IMG/VR virus record: IMGVR_UViG_3300001683_000035
Coordinates: 1 to 43,111 of that record
DNA from: a virus
Reading direction: 5' to 3' (one strand)
DNA length: 43,111 nt
The stretch's first letter is position 1. The number at the start of each line of letters is the position of its first letter. Under the pieces are notes generated by a model. It worked only from the letters and a program-made list of their open reading frames with translations. It was not told the origin of the DNA and searched no databases. The translations under genes and the position numbers were made by a program. This document shows, one piece after another, positions 33,222 through 40,030 of the stretch.

Positions 33222-33385
33222 AAAAAATTATATTTGTGGGCATTTTATGCTTGACATCGTGTGGAAAAGATGATAGAGTAAGGTGTGCCGACTTGGACGG
33301 GGGAACTGTCGATGGCGGCGATGCTGGATGCGTTGAAGATCAAATCATCGCATTTCCAGATATGTTAGTGCATTTTGAACGATAG
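33218..33385 (+). CDS. Small lipoprotein
   Basis: GTG 33218 has AAGGAG upstream (33205-33210) and encodes 55 residues beginning MKKIIFVGILCLTSCGKDD, a clear lipoprotein signal with lipobox LTSC. The mature part is acidic with three more Cys. Immediately follows a second lipoprotein gene. The pair may act at the outer membrane, for example in exclusion or lysis; no direct evidence. Confidence 0.62.
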   Translation: MKKIIFVGILCLTSCGKDDRVRCADLDGGTVDGGDAGCVEDQIIAFPDMLVHFER

Positions 33386-33393
33386 GAGAAAAG

Positions 33394-33567
33394 ATGATTA
33401 GAATTGAACTCGTAAGAGATCCAGATGGAAGAGAAGATGATTTTACAATCATTGATTATGATGGTGACTTGAAGTCATATAACGAAACTGAGTTTAAAGT
33501 GGACATCGATGGGGATAGCGTAAGCATTATTCCGAGGCAGATTCCATTTTACTCATCAAGAGGATAA
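33394..33567 (+). CDS. Small acidic protein, unknown
   Basis: ATG 33394 follows AGGAGAAAAG and encodes 57 residues, mostly beta-like and acidic (MIRIELVRDPDGREDDF, ending PRQIPFYSSRG). The stop at 33565-33567 is one base before the dUTPase ATG, so they are co-translated. No family recognised. Confidence 0.6.
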   Translation: MIRIELVRDPDGREDDFTIIDYDGDLKSYNETEFKVDIDGDSVSIIPRQIPFYSSRG

Positions 33568-33568
33568 G

Positions 33569-34087
33569 ATGATTTTAGAATATGTTAGAACGAGAGAGAA
33601 TGTTATTCCGCCGACTAGGGCAAACCCAAGTGATGCTGGATTAGATCTGTTTTATAATCCAGCAGACGGGCAGGAAATAACACTACAACCAGGATGCACA
33701 GCTTTATTCCAAACTGGATATAAGTTCGGCATTCCACATGGCTATTGTTTGGAGGTAAAGAACCGTTCAGGTAATGCCTCTAAGCGAAGTTTGCTTGTGG
33801 GCGCCTGTATCATTGACCCTGGCTACGATGGAGAAGTTTTTGTTAATCTACATAACGTAGGCAAAGAAGAACAAACAATTTACTTGGGTGATAAGATCGC
33901 TCAAGTGGTAATGTATCCAGTTGTGCACTTCAAAGCTTTTGAAAAGCATGATAGTGATCTATACAACTATTATCCTATCGCGATGAGTGATAGGAAGGAT
34001 GGTGCTTTAGGTAGCACAGACAATAAAAGTCGTCAGCTCGACTTAAAATATGCTGATTTGCATTTCGATCACGAAGGTGAGAGATAA
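33569..34087 (+). CDS. dut: dUTP diphosphatase
   Basis: This trimeric dUTPase hydrolyses dUTP to dUMP, lowering uracil in DNA and feeding ThyX. All five motifs are visible in order: SDAGLDLF (motif 1), RSGNAS (motif 2), IIDPGYDGEV (motif 3 with substrate-binding residues), GDKIAQVVM (motif 4), and GALGSTD (motif 5). At 172 residues it is slightly longer than usual, with a short charged tail. It forms a nucleotide-metabolism set with the deaminase, NrdJ and ThyX. Confidence 0.95.
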   Translation: MILEYVRTRENVIPPTRANPSDAGLDLFYNPADGQEITLQPGCTALFQTGYKFGIPHGYCLEVKNRSGNASKRSLLVGACIIDPGYDGEVFVNLHNVGKEEQTIYLGDKIAQVVMYPVVHFKAFEKHDSDLYNYYPIAMSDRKDGALGSTDNKSRQLDLKYADLHFDHEGER

Positions 34088-34099
34088 AGGAGAAAAAAT

Positions 34100-34795
34100 A
34101 TGAAAAACATTATGTATGTTTTAGTGGCTTCCTTGCTAGGAAGTAGTGCGGCGTATGCTGGCTCTCATGCGAGAGTAACGGCTACGGGAAAGGTTGACCT
34201 CAAAGGGGTTGACATTACAGTGGAAGAGCAAGTGAGGGAGAATATCGATATCAGTAACATCGATCCTCTTTCGTTGCCTGAATACAACCACACTCAGCTT
34301 ACTCTTAGTAAGACGTTTACTGATATTTACACCCTAAAAGGGACCAGTGTTACTATTGGGGCAGCCGGCCGCAACGCAATTGCGGGTGGTGAAACTCTCA
34401 ATCGTTTGCAGCTTGACGGGGAAGCAAAGTATAGTTTCCGCGGCTTAGGGCTGGCTCTAGGAAAGAGTGTCCAACAAAATGTTGATAGTGCAAATATTGC
34501 AAATGTCGGCTTGGGCTCATTTGTCATGAGAGACAAGTTGACGTTGGACTATTCCCATACGTTATATGATTTGACTTTTGGTGCACACGTTGGTGATGAA
34601 GTATTTGTCAGCGAAGGTGGCCTTGTTGAAAACCGTGCGCTAGTCGGGGCATCAGTAACTGCACTCGATAACGTTACTTTGGTAGCAGAATACTTCTTGC
34701 AAACGCAAGGAGACCTTCTAACGCCCAACTTGCAAGTGTTGGGTGACCATGAGAATGCGCACGTTGTTGCGCTAAACGCAATCGTCTCCTTTTAG
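34100..34795 (+). CDS. Secreted outer-membrane beta-barrel-like protein
   Basis: AAGGAG precedes ATG 34100. The 231-residue product has a Sec signal peptide (MKNIMYVLVASLLGSSAAYA, cleavage after AYA) and then alternating short strands (LTLSKTF, KYSFRGLGLALGKS, RDKLTLDYSHTL, LVAEYFLQT), ending VALNAIVSF. The terminal Phe is the usual signal for outer-membrane insertion by the Bam machinery. The pattern resembles DUF2490-type small barrels. Phage-encoded outer-membrane proteins can block superinfection or change host surface receptors; this role is inferred. Confidence 0.7.
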   Translation: MKNIMYVLVASLLGSSAAYAGSHARVTATGKVDLKGVDITVEEQVRENIDISNIDPLSLPEYNHTQLTLSKTFTDIYTLKGTSVTIGAAGRNAIAGGETLNRLQLDGEAKYSFRGLGLALGKSVQQNVDSANIANVGLGSFVMRDKLTLDYSHTLYDLTFGAHVGDEVFVSEGGLVENRALVGASVTALDNVTLVAEYFLQTQGDLLTPNLQVLGDHENAHVVALNAIVSF

Positions 34796-34855
34796 TTAGA
34801 CGATTTTTATGCGCCTCAACCGGCTAGCATATAGGTATTCCTTATGCTCCTGACC

Positions 34856-34892
34856 GGGAGGGCAGGATGGCGCAATGAACCCTCCCATTTTT
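34856..34892 (+). terminator. Probable terminator before tRNA-Gly
   Basis: GGGAGGG (34856-34862) and CCCTCCC (34880-34886) are perfectly complementary with a 17-base loop, followed by ATTTTT. It lies 60 bases after the outer-membrane-like gene and just before the tRNA. The loop is large, so strength is uncertain. Confidence 0.6.
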
Positions 34893-34964
<72 letters not shown>

Positions 34965-34998
34965 CAGTCAACATAATATAGAAAGAAAGGCTCTGAAA

Positions 34999-35478
34999 AT
35001 GGATAAGCACACTAAAGATGTTATGTTCAGTAGCAAAGATATGGAATGGGAAACCCCGCAAGATTTTTTCGACAAACTAAATCGAGATTTTAACTTTGAT
35101 TTGGATCCATGTGCAACGAAAGAAACTGCAAAATGTAAGGACTATTATACCGAAGATGATGACGGACTGGCTAAAGATTGGGGTCCGTGTAAAACAGTAT
35201 TTGTTAACCCACCATATGGACGAGACATAAAGAAGTGGGTAAAAAAGGGATATGAGGAATCCCAAAAGGATAAAACGACAGTTGTAATGCTCATGCCGGC
35301 CAGAACTGACACTTCTTATTGGCACGAATACTGCATGAAAGCATCTCAAATCTTTTTTGTAAAGGGAAGATTGAAGTTTGGAGGTGCAAAAACAGGAGCA
35401 CCATTTCCTTCTGCTGTGGTGGTTTTCAAGTGGTATTTCAATGGGCCCTTTCCTAGTATGGCGTCAATTGATAGGTAA
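34999..35478 (+). CDS. Phage Dam-like DNA adenine-N6 methyltransferase
   Basis: The 159-residue protein matches the phage-type N6-adenine methylase family: WETPQDFFDKLNRDFNFDLDPCAT at the start, then TVFVNPPYGRDIKKWVKKGYE with the catalytic NPPY, and VVMLMPARTDTSYWHEY followed by FFVKGRLKFGG. Such methylases protect phage DNA or alter host gene expression. This is the second adenine methylase in the window, not closely similar to the one at 31803. ATG 34999 is preceded by AGAAAGAAAGG. Confidence 0.92.
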   Translation: MDKHTKDVMFSSKDMEWETPQDFFDKLNRDFNFDLDPCATKETAKCKDYYTEDDDGLAKDWGPCKTVFVNPPYGRDIKKWVKKGYEESQKDKTTVVMLMPARTDTSYWHEYCMKASQIFFVKGRLKFGGAKTGAPFPSAVVVFKWYFNGPFPSMASIDR

Positions 35479-35482
35479 AAGA

Positions 35483-35491
35483 ACTATTTAT
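35483..35491 (+). promoter_or_regulatory. ACTATTTAT motif near the metallopeptidase-like gene
   Basis: GAACTATTTATTAG follows the methylase stop by 4 bases. Only 4 bases separate it from the likely GTG start at 35496, too close for a -10 element with a leader, so either transcription here is leaderless, the start is wrong, or the motif is not a -10 element. Confidence 0.35.
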
Positions 35492-35495
35492 TAGT

Positions 35496-36116
35496 GTGTT
35501 CTTAAGATACTTATCTTATTCTTTATTGGGTGCAGCTGTTATGAGTGCAACAATAATAGGATGCTTGACGGTCAAAGACAAAGTGTTGCAACTAAACAGG
35601 AAGCCAAATTGTTTGGAGCCCAACGAGATAACAAGAATACCAACTTTCAAGTATGCATACCAAACGCAGGCAGACTGTGAAATACCAGATAAAAATGATG
35701 TTTCTTTGGCACTAACAGTTTTTTACATTTACTGGTATGATGAGTTCGGAGACACTGGAGACTTAATCTTGGAAAATCTAAATGAAATGTTTATTGAGTG
35801 GTCACCGGAGCTAATGACTTTTAATAATGGTTATGATATTAATGGAAATTTTATTGCAGAGGGAAAGGCTTCCGGCTTAGCATTCGGGAAGAAACATATT
35901 CAGGTATACCTTGGGAAAGAAATGGAAATATATGAAACGTCACTCGTGCACGAACTTATACACGCCTCAATTCGCGCACTAAACCACATACACGGAGATC
36001 CCGATCATGAAGGGAAGAAGTATGAAGGCTGGACTTTCAAGCACACAAAAATGATAAAAGAAATCAATGAAGAACTGAAATATATGATGGAGCCAAATGA
36101 TGCCAAAAAAGATTAA
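35496..36116 (+). CDS. Lipoprotein with HExxH zinc-metallopeptidase motif
   Basis: The best start is GTG 35496, since MFLRYLSYSLLGAAVMSATIIGC forms a complete lipoprotein signal ending in a Cys; an ATG at 35540 would remove most of it. The mature protein carries VHELIHASIRALNHIHGDPDHEG near residue 150, an HELIH (HExxH) zinc site with further His downstream, typical of small metallopeptidases. The rest is not recognised. A periplasmic or outer-membrane peptidase could act in lysis, host envelope change or exclusion. The ribosome binding site is weak. It overlaps the next gene by 20 bases. Confidence 0.65.
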   Translation: MFLRYLSYSLLGAAVMSATIIGCLTVKDKVLQLNRKPNCLEPNEITRIPTFKYAYQTQADCEIPDKNDVSLALTVFYIYWYDEFGDTGDLILENLNEMFIEWSPELMTFNNGYDINGNFIAEGKASGLAFGKKHIQVYLGKEMEIYETSLVHELIHASIRALNHIHGDPDHEGKKYEGWTFKHTKMIKEINEELKYMMEPNDAKKD

Positions 36117-36354
36117 GAAAACAACACTTACTAAGAAGCAAGCAGAAAAAGATCTAAGAGATAAACTAAACATGTTTGACAGATTGCCTGAAGAGTGCAC
36201 TGCATGCCAAACACCATTTGATAAACAAAACAGAGATATGGTCAAGTCTTGGAATGTTGTTGTAAGAACGAACGAAGATGCAGTGAGGATATACTGCCCA
36301 ACATGCTGGGAGACAGCGATATCAGTAGTAAAAACTATTACGGAGGAAGAGTGA
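36097..36354 (+). CDS. Small zinc-ribbon protein
   Basis: The 85-residue protein has a basic N-terminus (MPKKIKKTTLTKKQAEK) and two CxxC pairs: CTACQTPFD near residue 35 and YCPTCWE near 68, likely one zinc ribbon. I recall similar proteins just before ClpP-like genes in marine T4-like phages, but not a function. Two ATGs (36097, 36100) are possible. It overlaps the lipoprotein gene by 20 bases and the ClpP-like gene by 4 (GTGA). Confidence 0.7.
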   Translation: MMPKKIKKTTLTKKQAEKDLRDKLNMFDRLPEECTACQTPFDKQNRDMVKSWNVVVRTNEDAVRIYCPTCWETAISVVKTITEEE

Positions 36355-36968
36355 GAGACCTAAAGACAAAACAAGATAAATTTTGGGGCAATACAGATAA
36401 CGATCCCAACGACGCAGGAGACAACAATGAAAATCAAGTCTCCACGACAAACAACAGAATATATTTTTATTCAGAGGTAACAAGGCCAGACTGCCTAAAC
36501 CTCAATAGAAACATCCAGACTCTATCAGATGCGATGGTTAACACATCCCATAGCTATGGCGTGTCCATTCCCCCCATCAAACTACATATAAATTCTTATG
36601 GTGGAAGCGTCTTTGCCGGGCTGTCGTCTGTTGATTATATTGCCTCTTCGAAAGCACCCATACATTCTATCGTTGAGGGTTGCGCAGCTAGCGCAGCTAC
36701 AATAATGAGTGTCGTTGCAGAAAAGAGATATATGCGGAAAAATGCTTACATGCTGATCCACCAACTTTCTTCTGGAATGTGGGGCAAGTACGAAGAGCTA
36801 AAAGATGATATGGAAAACAATGAGCGCCTAATGGAAACAATTAGGGACATCTATGCTCACCATACAAAGATACCAAAAAAGAAGCTAAATGAAATACTAA
36901 AGCACGATCTTTGGTTTGACTCAGATACCTGTCTAGAGTATGGGTTGGTAGATGAGATACTCTCCTAA
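36351..36968 (+). CDS. ClpP-like serine protease
   Basis: GTG 36351 follows GGAGGAAGA at short spacing and gives about 205 residues. ClpP features are HINSYGGSVFAGLSSVDYI (oxyanion-hole Gly-Gly), EGCAASAATIMSVVAEKRYM with the nucleophile Ser in the GxASAA context, and YMLIHQLSSG with the catalytic His. An Asp-containing segment (LVDEI) ends the protein. No ATPase partner lies nearby, so it may use host ClpX/A or act alone. Such genes in phages may process virion proteins or degrade host proteins. The start overlaps the zinc-ribbon gene; its stop overlaps the next ATG by one base. Confidence 0.88.
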   Translation: MRDLKTKQDKFWGNTDNDPNDAGDNNENQVSTTNNRIYFYSEVTRPDCLNLNRNIQTLSDAMVNTSHSYGVSIPPIKLHINSYGGSVFAGLSSVDYIASSKAPIHSIVEGCAASAATIMSVVAEKRYMRKNAYMLIHQLSSGMWGKYEELKDDMENNERLMETIRDIYAHHTKIPKKKLNEILKHDLWFDSDTCLEYGLVDEILS

Positions 36969-37270
36969 TGATTATTGGGTTTGAGGACGCCGACGACACA
37001 TATGCTAAGTTGCTAATAAGGCTTAAGCACGAAGGAATAACTAAGCGCGAGTTTTTTCGCGGAGTAGTGTCATCTTTTTTGGAAGAAGATCCGTCTTTCA
37101 TGCAATATATTCTTGAGTTCAAAAAAAGAAAACATTTATATGTCAAGAGCAAACAAAAAGTCCTTGACAAGGAAAGGGAAGTGTGCGATAATACTGAGAA
37201 GCAGTTCGGCTTATCCAATGATGAGATAGAGGACTTGTTTGATATGTTTGAAGAAGAAATGGATTTATAA
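36968..37270 (+). CDS. Small helical protein, unknown
   Basis: This 100-residue protein is helical and charged (TKREFFRGVVSSFLEEDPSFMQYI, then LSNDEIEDLFDMFEEEMDL). It begins one base into the ClpP stop (TAATG) and ends one base before the sigma-like gene. I recognise the pattern from marine phages without function; the tight grouping with the sigma-4-like gene could mean a shared role in transcription. Confidence 0.68.
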   Translation: MIIGFEDADDTYAKLLIRLKHEGITKREFFRGVVSSFLEEDPSFMQYILEFKKRKHLYVKSKQKVLDKEREVCDNTEKQFGLSNDEIEDLFDMFEEEMDL

Positions 37271-37271
37271 A

Positions 37272-37535
37272 ATGAAAGATTGTGCTAGCGAATGCTTGAA
37301 GAAGAATGAAGGATGTAAAAAAGAAGAGTGTCGTTTGTGGATAGACTATAAAGAAGATAATAATTGCACTCTCATAGCTATAAAGAAACACGGAGAAATG
37401 ACTCTAATGGAAGTAGCAGAGAGAATGAAGGTTAGTTTTGTAAGGATAAAACAGATACAAGACAAGGCAGTAAAGAAAATAAGTAAGGAAAAGTTCGAAG
37501 AAGACCTTTTTACACAAGAAGATGGTTTTTTTTGA
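37272..37535 (+). CDS. Small Cys-rich protein with sigma70 region 4-like helix-turn-helix
   Basis: From ATG 37272 this gives 87 residues. The N-terminal half has five Cys (MKDCASECLKKNEGCKKEEC, then NNC), possibly a metal site. The C-terminal half, MTLMEVAERMKVSFVRIKQIQDKAVKKI, closely follows sigma70 region 4.2 (TLEEVGKxFxVTRERIRQIExKALxKL), which reads the -35 element. No region 2 is present, so it is not a full sigma factor. It could be a phage transcription factor that directs late promoters, perhaps the recurring ACTATTTAY motif; this is inferred. Confidence 0.72.
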   Translation: MKDCASECLKKNEGCKKEECRLWIDYKEDNNCTLIAIKKHGEMTLMEVAERMKVSFVRIKQIQDKAVKKISKEKFEEDLFTQEDGFF

Positions 37536-37544
37536 AAACTGGAT

Positions 37545-37553
37545 ACTATTTAC
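37545..37553 (+). promoter_or_regulatory. ACTATTTAC motif, candidate late promoter element
   Basis: GATACTATTTACC lies in the 70-base gap after the sigma-like gene, 52 bases before the acidic repeat protein ATG at 37606. Confidence 0.42.
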
Positions 37554-37605
37554 CTTTGTTAACATTCCTGTGCCTTTCTTGGGCATTTGAAAAGGAGATA
37601 TCTCA

Positions 37606-38223
37606 ATGTCAAAGAAGAAAGTATTAATAGAAGAAGGTACAGTCCGCCAGTTTATGAAATTGGCGAACCTTACTCCACTATCCGAAGAGTTTGTTTCCGG
37701 CCTATATGAAGAGGAAGTGGTCGAGGAAGGTGAAGAGGAAGTGGTCGAGGAAGGTGAAGAGGAGGTGGTCGAAGTTGCTCTCAAAGAAGAGCTAGAAGAC
37801 CCTGCTTTAGAAGACGTGGCACTAGAAGCGCCACCAGAAGAAGGGGGTGAAGACCTAGGTTTAGAAGAGCCAGCTCCAGAAGAAGGGGGTGAAGATAAAT
37901 CTGCTGTTGTTGCTGACGCACTACAAGTTATTGCTGATGCGCTTAGTGATGCCGGCGTTGACGTAAGTGTCGAAGCTGGCGGAGAAGAAGAAGCTCCACT
38001 AGAAGAGCCAGCTTTAGACGCAGCTCCAGAAGAAGAGATACCTTTACCAGATGAGGAAGCCCCAGCTAATATGGGCACCTATGAAGAGAACATGGAGAAC
38101 GCTGTCTCTGCCATTGCCGAAAGGGTGATGAATAGAATTACTAAAGAGAAAAAGAAAGAAGACGCAGCATCTCTTGTTGCTGAGCGGGTTATGAAAAGAA
38201 TTGAAAAAATGAATAAGAAATAA
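37606..38223 (+). CDS. Acidic repeat protein, possibly scaffold or capsid-associated
   Basis: AAGGAGA precedes ATG 37606. The 205-residue protein has a basic/neutral N-terminal helix (LIEEGTVRQFMKLANLTPLSEEFVSGLYE), a very acidic low-complexity middle with EEVVEEGE repeats and Pro/Ala/Glu repeats, and a basic helical C-terminus with duplicated ERVMNRITK/ERVMKRIEK. Similar N-termini occur in marine phages. The composition fits a scaffold, linker or DNA-mimic, none proven. It is bounded by late-type motifs and a strong terminator. Confidence 0.78.
   Translation: MSKKKVLIEEGTVRQFMKLANLTPLSEEFVSGLYEEEVVEEGEEEVVEEGEEEVVEVALKEELEDPALEDVALEAPPEEGGEDLGLEEPAPEEGGEDKSAVVADALQVIADALSDAGVDVSVEAGGEEEAPLEEPALDAAPEEEIPLPDEEAPANMGTYEENMENAVSAIAERVMNRITKEKKKEDAASLVAERVMKRIEKMNKK
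37711..37774 (+). repeat. 24-bp tandem repeat in acidic protein
   Basis: Two exact 24-base units (37711-37734, 37735-37758), followed by a partial degenerate third, encode EEVVEEGE repeats. Being in-frame multiples of three, changes in copy number would keep the frame open. Confidence 0.8.
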
Positions 38224-38254
38224 AATAATCAATTTCATTTTCAATAACAATAGA

Positions 38255-38290
38255 ATAAGCCACCAAGTTCCGCTTGGTGGTTATTTTTTT
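38255..38290 (+). terminator. Rho-independent terminator
   Basis: CCACCAAG (38260-38267) and CTTGGTGG (38273-38280) form a perfect 8-bp stem with loop TTCCG, extended by AATAA/TTATT, and are followed by a run of seven T. It ends the acidic repeat gene transcript. Confidence 0.93.
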
Positions 38291-38292
38291 AC

Positions 38293-38321
38293 TTGACAGA
38301 CTATAAGAATTGTTGTAAACT
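38293..38321 (+). promoter_or_regulatory. Sigma70-type promoter, next to late-type motif
   Basis: TTGACA (38293-38298), 17-base spacer, TAAACT (38316-38321). The -10 is weak and overlaps the ACTATTTAT motif at 38319, so the two elements may serve early and late expression of the same genes. Confidence 0.58.
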
Positions 38322-38327
38322 ATTTAT
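38319..38327 (+). promoter_or_regulatory. ACTATTTAT motif, candidate late promoter element
   Basis: GTAAACTATTTATATAG, 28 bases before ATG 38356, is followed by GAACGCTTAT, recalling AACGCTTAT after the copy at 3039. Confidence 0.45.
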
Positions 38328-38355
38328 ATAGAACGCTTATGGAATATCTTCAAAA

Positions 38356-38553
38356 ATGTTGGAATCTATTAAAAGAACGTGTAATAAGCTTTATTATGCC
38401 CTCATCTTATTCACTCTCACCCGTCGCAATAAGGCGCAATGGGAGAAATGCCTCGAACTACAGAAGAAGAGGCAGTTCGCAGAGCTGGCAAGAGCGTTTA
38501 TGAAGTTTCAGTATATGGAAAAGAAGATCAAATCAATGAAGGAAAGAATATAA
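38356..38553 (+). CDS. Small basic helical protein, unknown
   Basis: This encodes 65 residues, strongly basic and helical (LTRRNKAQWEKCLELQKKRQF, ending KIKSMKERI). Start ATG 38356 has little Shine-Dalgarno sequence (ATCTTCAAAA). It is followed after one base by the 486-residue gene, suggesting coupled translation. No family recognised. Confidence 0.62.
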   Translation: MLESIKRTCNKLYYALILFTLTRRNKAQWEKCLELQKKRQFAELARAFMKFQYMEKKIKSMKERI

Positions 38554-38554
38554 T

Positions 38555-40015
38555 ATGGACACCAAACTATTATTAGAGCTTATCGACACAGAGATAAATG
38601 GACTGCTTGGAATAACAGAAGAAAAAGAACTAGCTCCAATAAACGAGGAGAACAAACTAGCTGCTGATAAAGGAAAAATACTTGACCTCTTTAAGCTGCA
38701 AATATCAGAGAATTGGGGTAAGCTTGATACGGTAGAGCGCCAAGAGTTGGAACGCATTGTTAGAACTGCTACTGCCGGGCAAACAACCGTTGCAGGGCGC
38801 TTGATGAAGATTGAGGAGCAGATGACACAATTGAGAGAGGGCACTCTTGGAAAGATTAAGAACCCGAGGAGAATCCTATCTCAGATTATTTTGTTAGAAA
38901 CTTTCAACAGGCTGTTTAAGGGCTTTCAACCTTCTCCGGCAGGCTTTATTAATGAGGGGTTGCTAAGCGTTTTCTATGGTTCGACTCAAGAAGAAGCGGG
39001 AGAGGCGAATAAAGCCTTTCAGATTGGCGATGTTATAGCCGCCGATGGATCGCCAATTTCAGTTAAAACGAAAATCGATGGCAAGGCAATAGTTGATGGT
39101 AGTATCAAGAATCTCTATCATTCTCTCAACGGCAGTTCTACAGGAAAAGTATATTTTGACATTTTTTTGAAAAAGGCGACTGCAAAAGGTGAAAAAGAAG
39201 TTGGCTCTTTGACATATATCAGGTTCGTCGTAGATGCTTCAAACATAAATGATTTTTTGGGTAAGGATTTTTTCGATCCCGATCCCGAAGATCCAACCAA
39301 GGTCGTATTGAAGCCAGAGTATAGCGACACTCACTTGTCCTCCAAAGCTGTTAATGAGGGCATCGCGAGCACGAAATATGGATCTAAAGCCATCCGCGAT
39401 TATTTTCAGCAGCAAGCAGCCAAAGAAGCTGAAGGCGCTGAGCCCGTTGGCTCTCTTGACATTGGTGCAGAATCTTTGGCAAACTTGTTTGGTGTTAAAA
39501 GCGCAGACCAACTAGCTCAATTCTTGTCTGGCCTGCTTAGTAGTAAAGAGTTTACACGCGGCGCGATAGGTGAAGAGGGTGAAAGGGAAATTTACAATGG
39601 ATATGTACAAGACATAGCCAAATTGAGCCAAGAAATCAACAGAGGGAAAAAGAAAATTCAGCACGACCCAAAGACGGGGAAAATAGAGACGGAGTTTAAG
39701 TTAGAGCAAGGGGCGTGGGAGAATTTTGCTATGGCGCAAGGAAATATGGTACAAGAACCAATTGTGTTGAACTTTTCAGAGGCAGACATCGCAAAGACTA
39801 TTGAAGTAGCCGTAGAGCAGATTGACGAAGCGATAACTGATATGTTCAACAGCTTGGCTGTGTTTACCGAAACCGTTCAAACTTATCTAACTACAATAGC
39901 TTCCAACAGGGGCTCTATCGGTATCAAAGCAACCGAAGAGGCTAACAAGCTACCAGAGAAAACCGAGAAAGTTGTGGCTGTTGCTGCTGCGGACCCGGAT
40001 GAAGAAGGCGTATAA
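38555..40015 (+). CDS. Large conserved phage protein, probably structural
   Basis: This 486-residue protein has no catalytic motif I can identify. IKNPRRILSQIILLETFNRLFKGFQPSPAGFINEGLLSVFYG near residue 105-145 is the most distinctive part and I recall it from marine T4-like phages, in which it is unassigned. The middle is beta-rich, and the C-terminal third is helical and ends acidic/Ala-rich (AVAAADPDEEGV). Position between the acidic repeat protein and the chaperonin, downstream of a late-type motif, makes a virion role likely but unproven. Confidence 0.75.
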   Translation: MDTKLLLELIDTEINGLLGITEEKELAPINEENKLAADKGKILDLFKLQISENWGKLDTVERQELERIVRTATAGQTTVAGRLMKIEEQMTQLREGTLGKIKNPRRILSQIILLETFNRLFKGFQPSPAGFINEGLLSVFYGSTQEEAGEANKAFQIGDVIAADGSPISVKTKIDGKAIVDGSIKNLYHSLNGSSTGKVYFDIFLKKATAKGEKEVGSLTYIRFVVDASNINDFLGKDFFDPDPEDPTKVVLKPEYSDTHLSSKAVNEGIASTKYGSKAIRDYFQQQAAKEAEGAEPVGSLDIGAESLANLFGVKSADQLAQFLSGLLSSKEFTRGAIGEEGEREIYNGYVQDIAKLSQEINRGKKKIQHDPKTGKIETEFKLEQGAWENFAMAQGNMVQEPIVLNFSEADIAKTIEVAVEQIDEAITDMFNSLAVFTETVQTYLTTIASNRGSIGIKATEEANKLPEKTEKVVAVAAADPDEEGV

Positions 40016-40030
40016 ACAAACGGAGGGATA

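Noticed and set aside
33251-33256. TTGACA in the lipoprotein gene at 33218
   Set aside because: It lies in the signal-peptide coding region (CLTSC), and the sequence 17 bases on is TAGAGT, a poor -10.
34800-34892. Possible second tRNA before tRNA-Gly
   Set aside because: There is no TTCGA-type T loop or acceptor pairing. The pairing seen is a GGGAGGG/CCCTCCC terminator-like stem.
37711-37774. Tandem repeats considered as CRISPR
   Set aside because: No spacers, unit is 24 bases in direct tandem within a coding frame. No CRISPR array was seen in the window.
37404-38078. 224-residue minus-strand open frame opposite the acidic protein
   Set aside because: It is the complement of Glu-rich repeats, giving Ser/Pro-rich low complexity. 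It has no ribosome binding site, and every other supported gene is on the plus strand.
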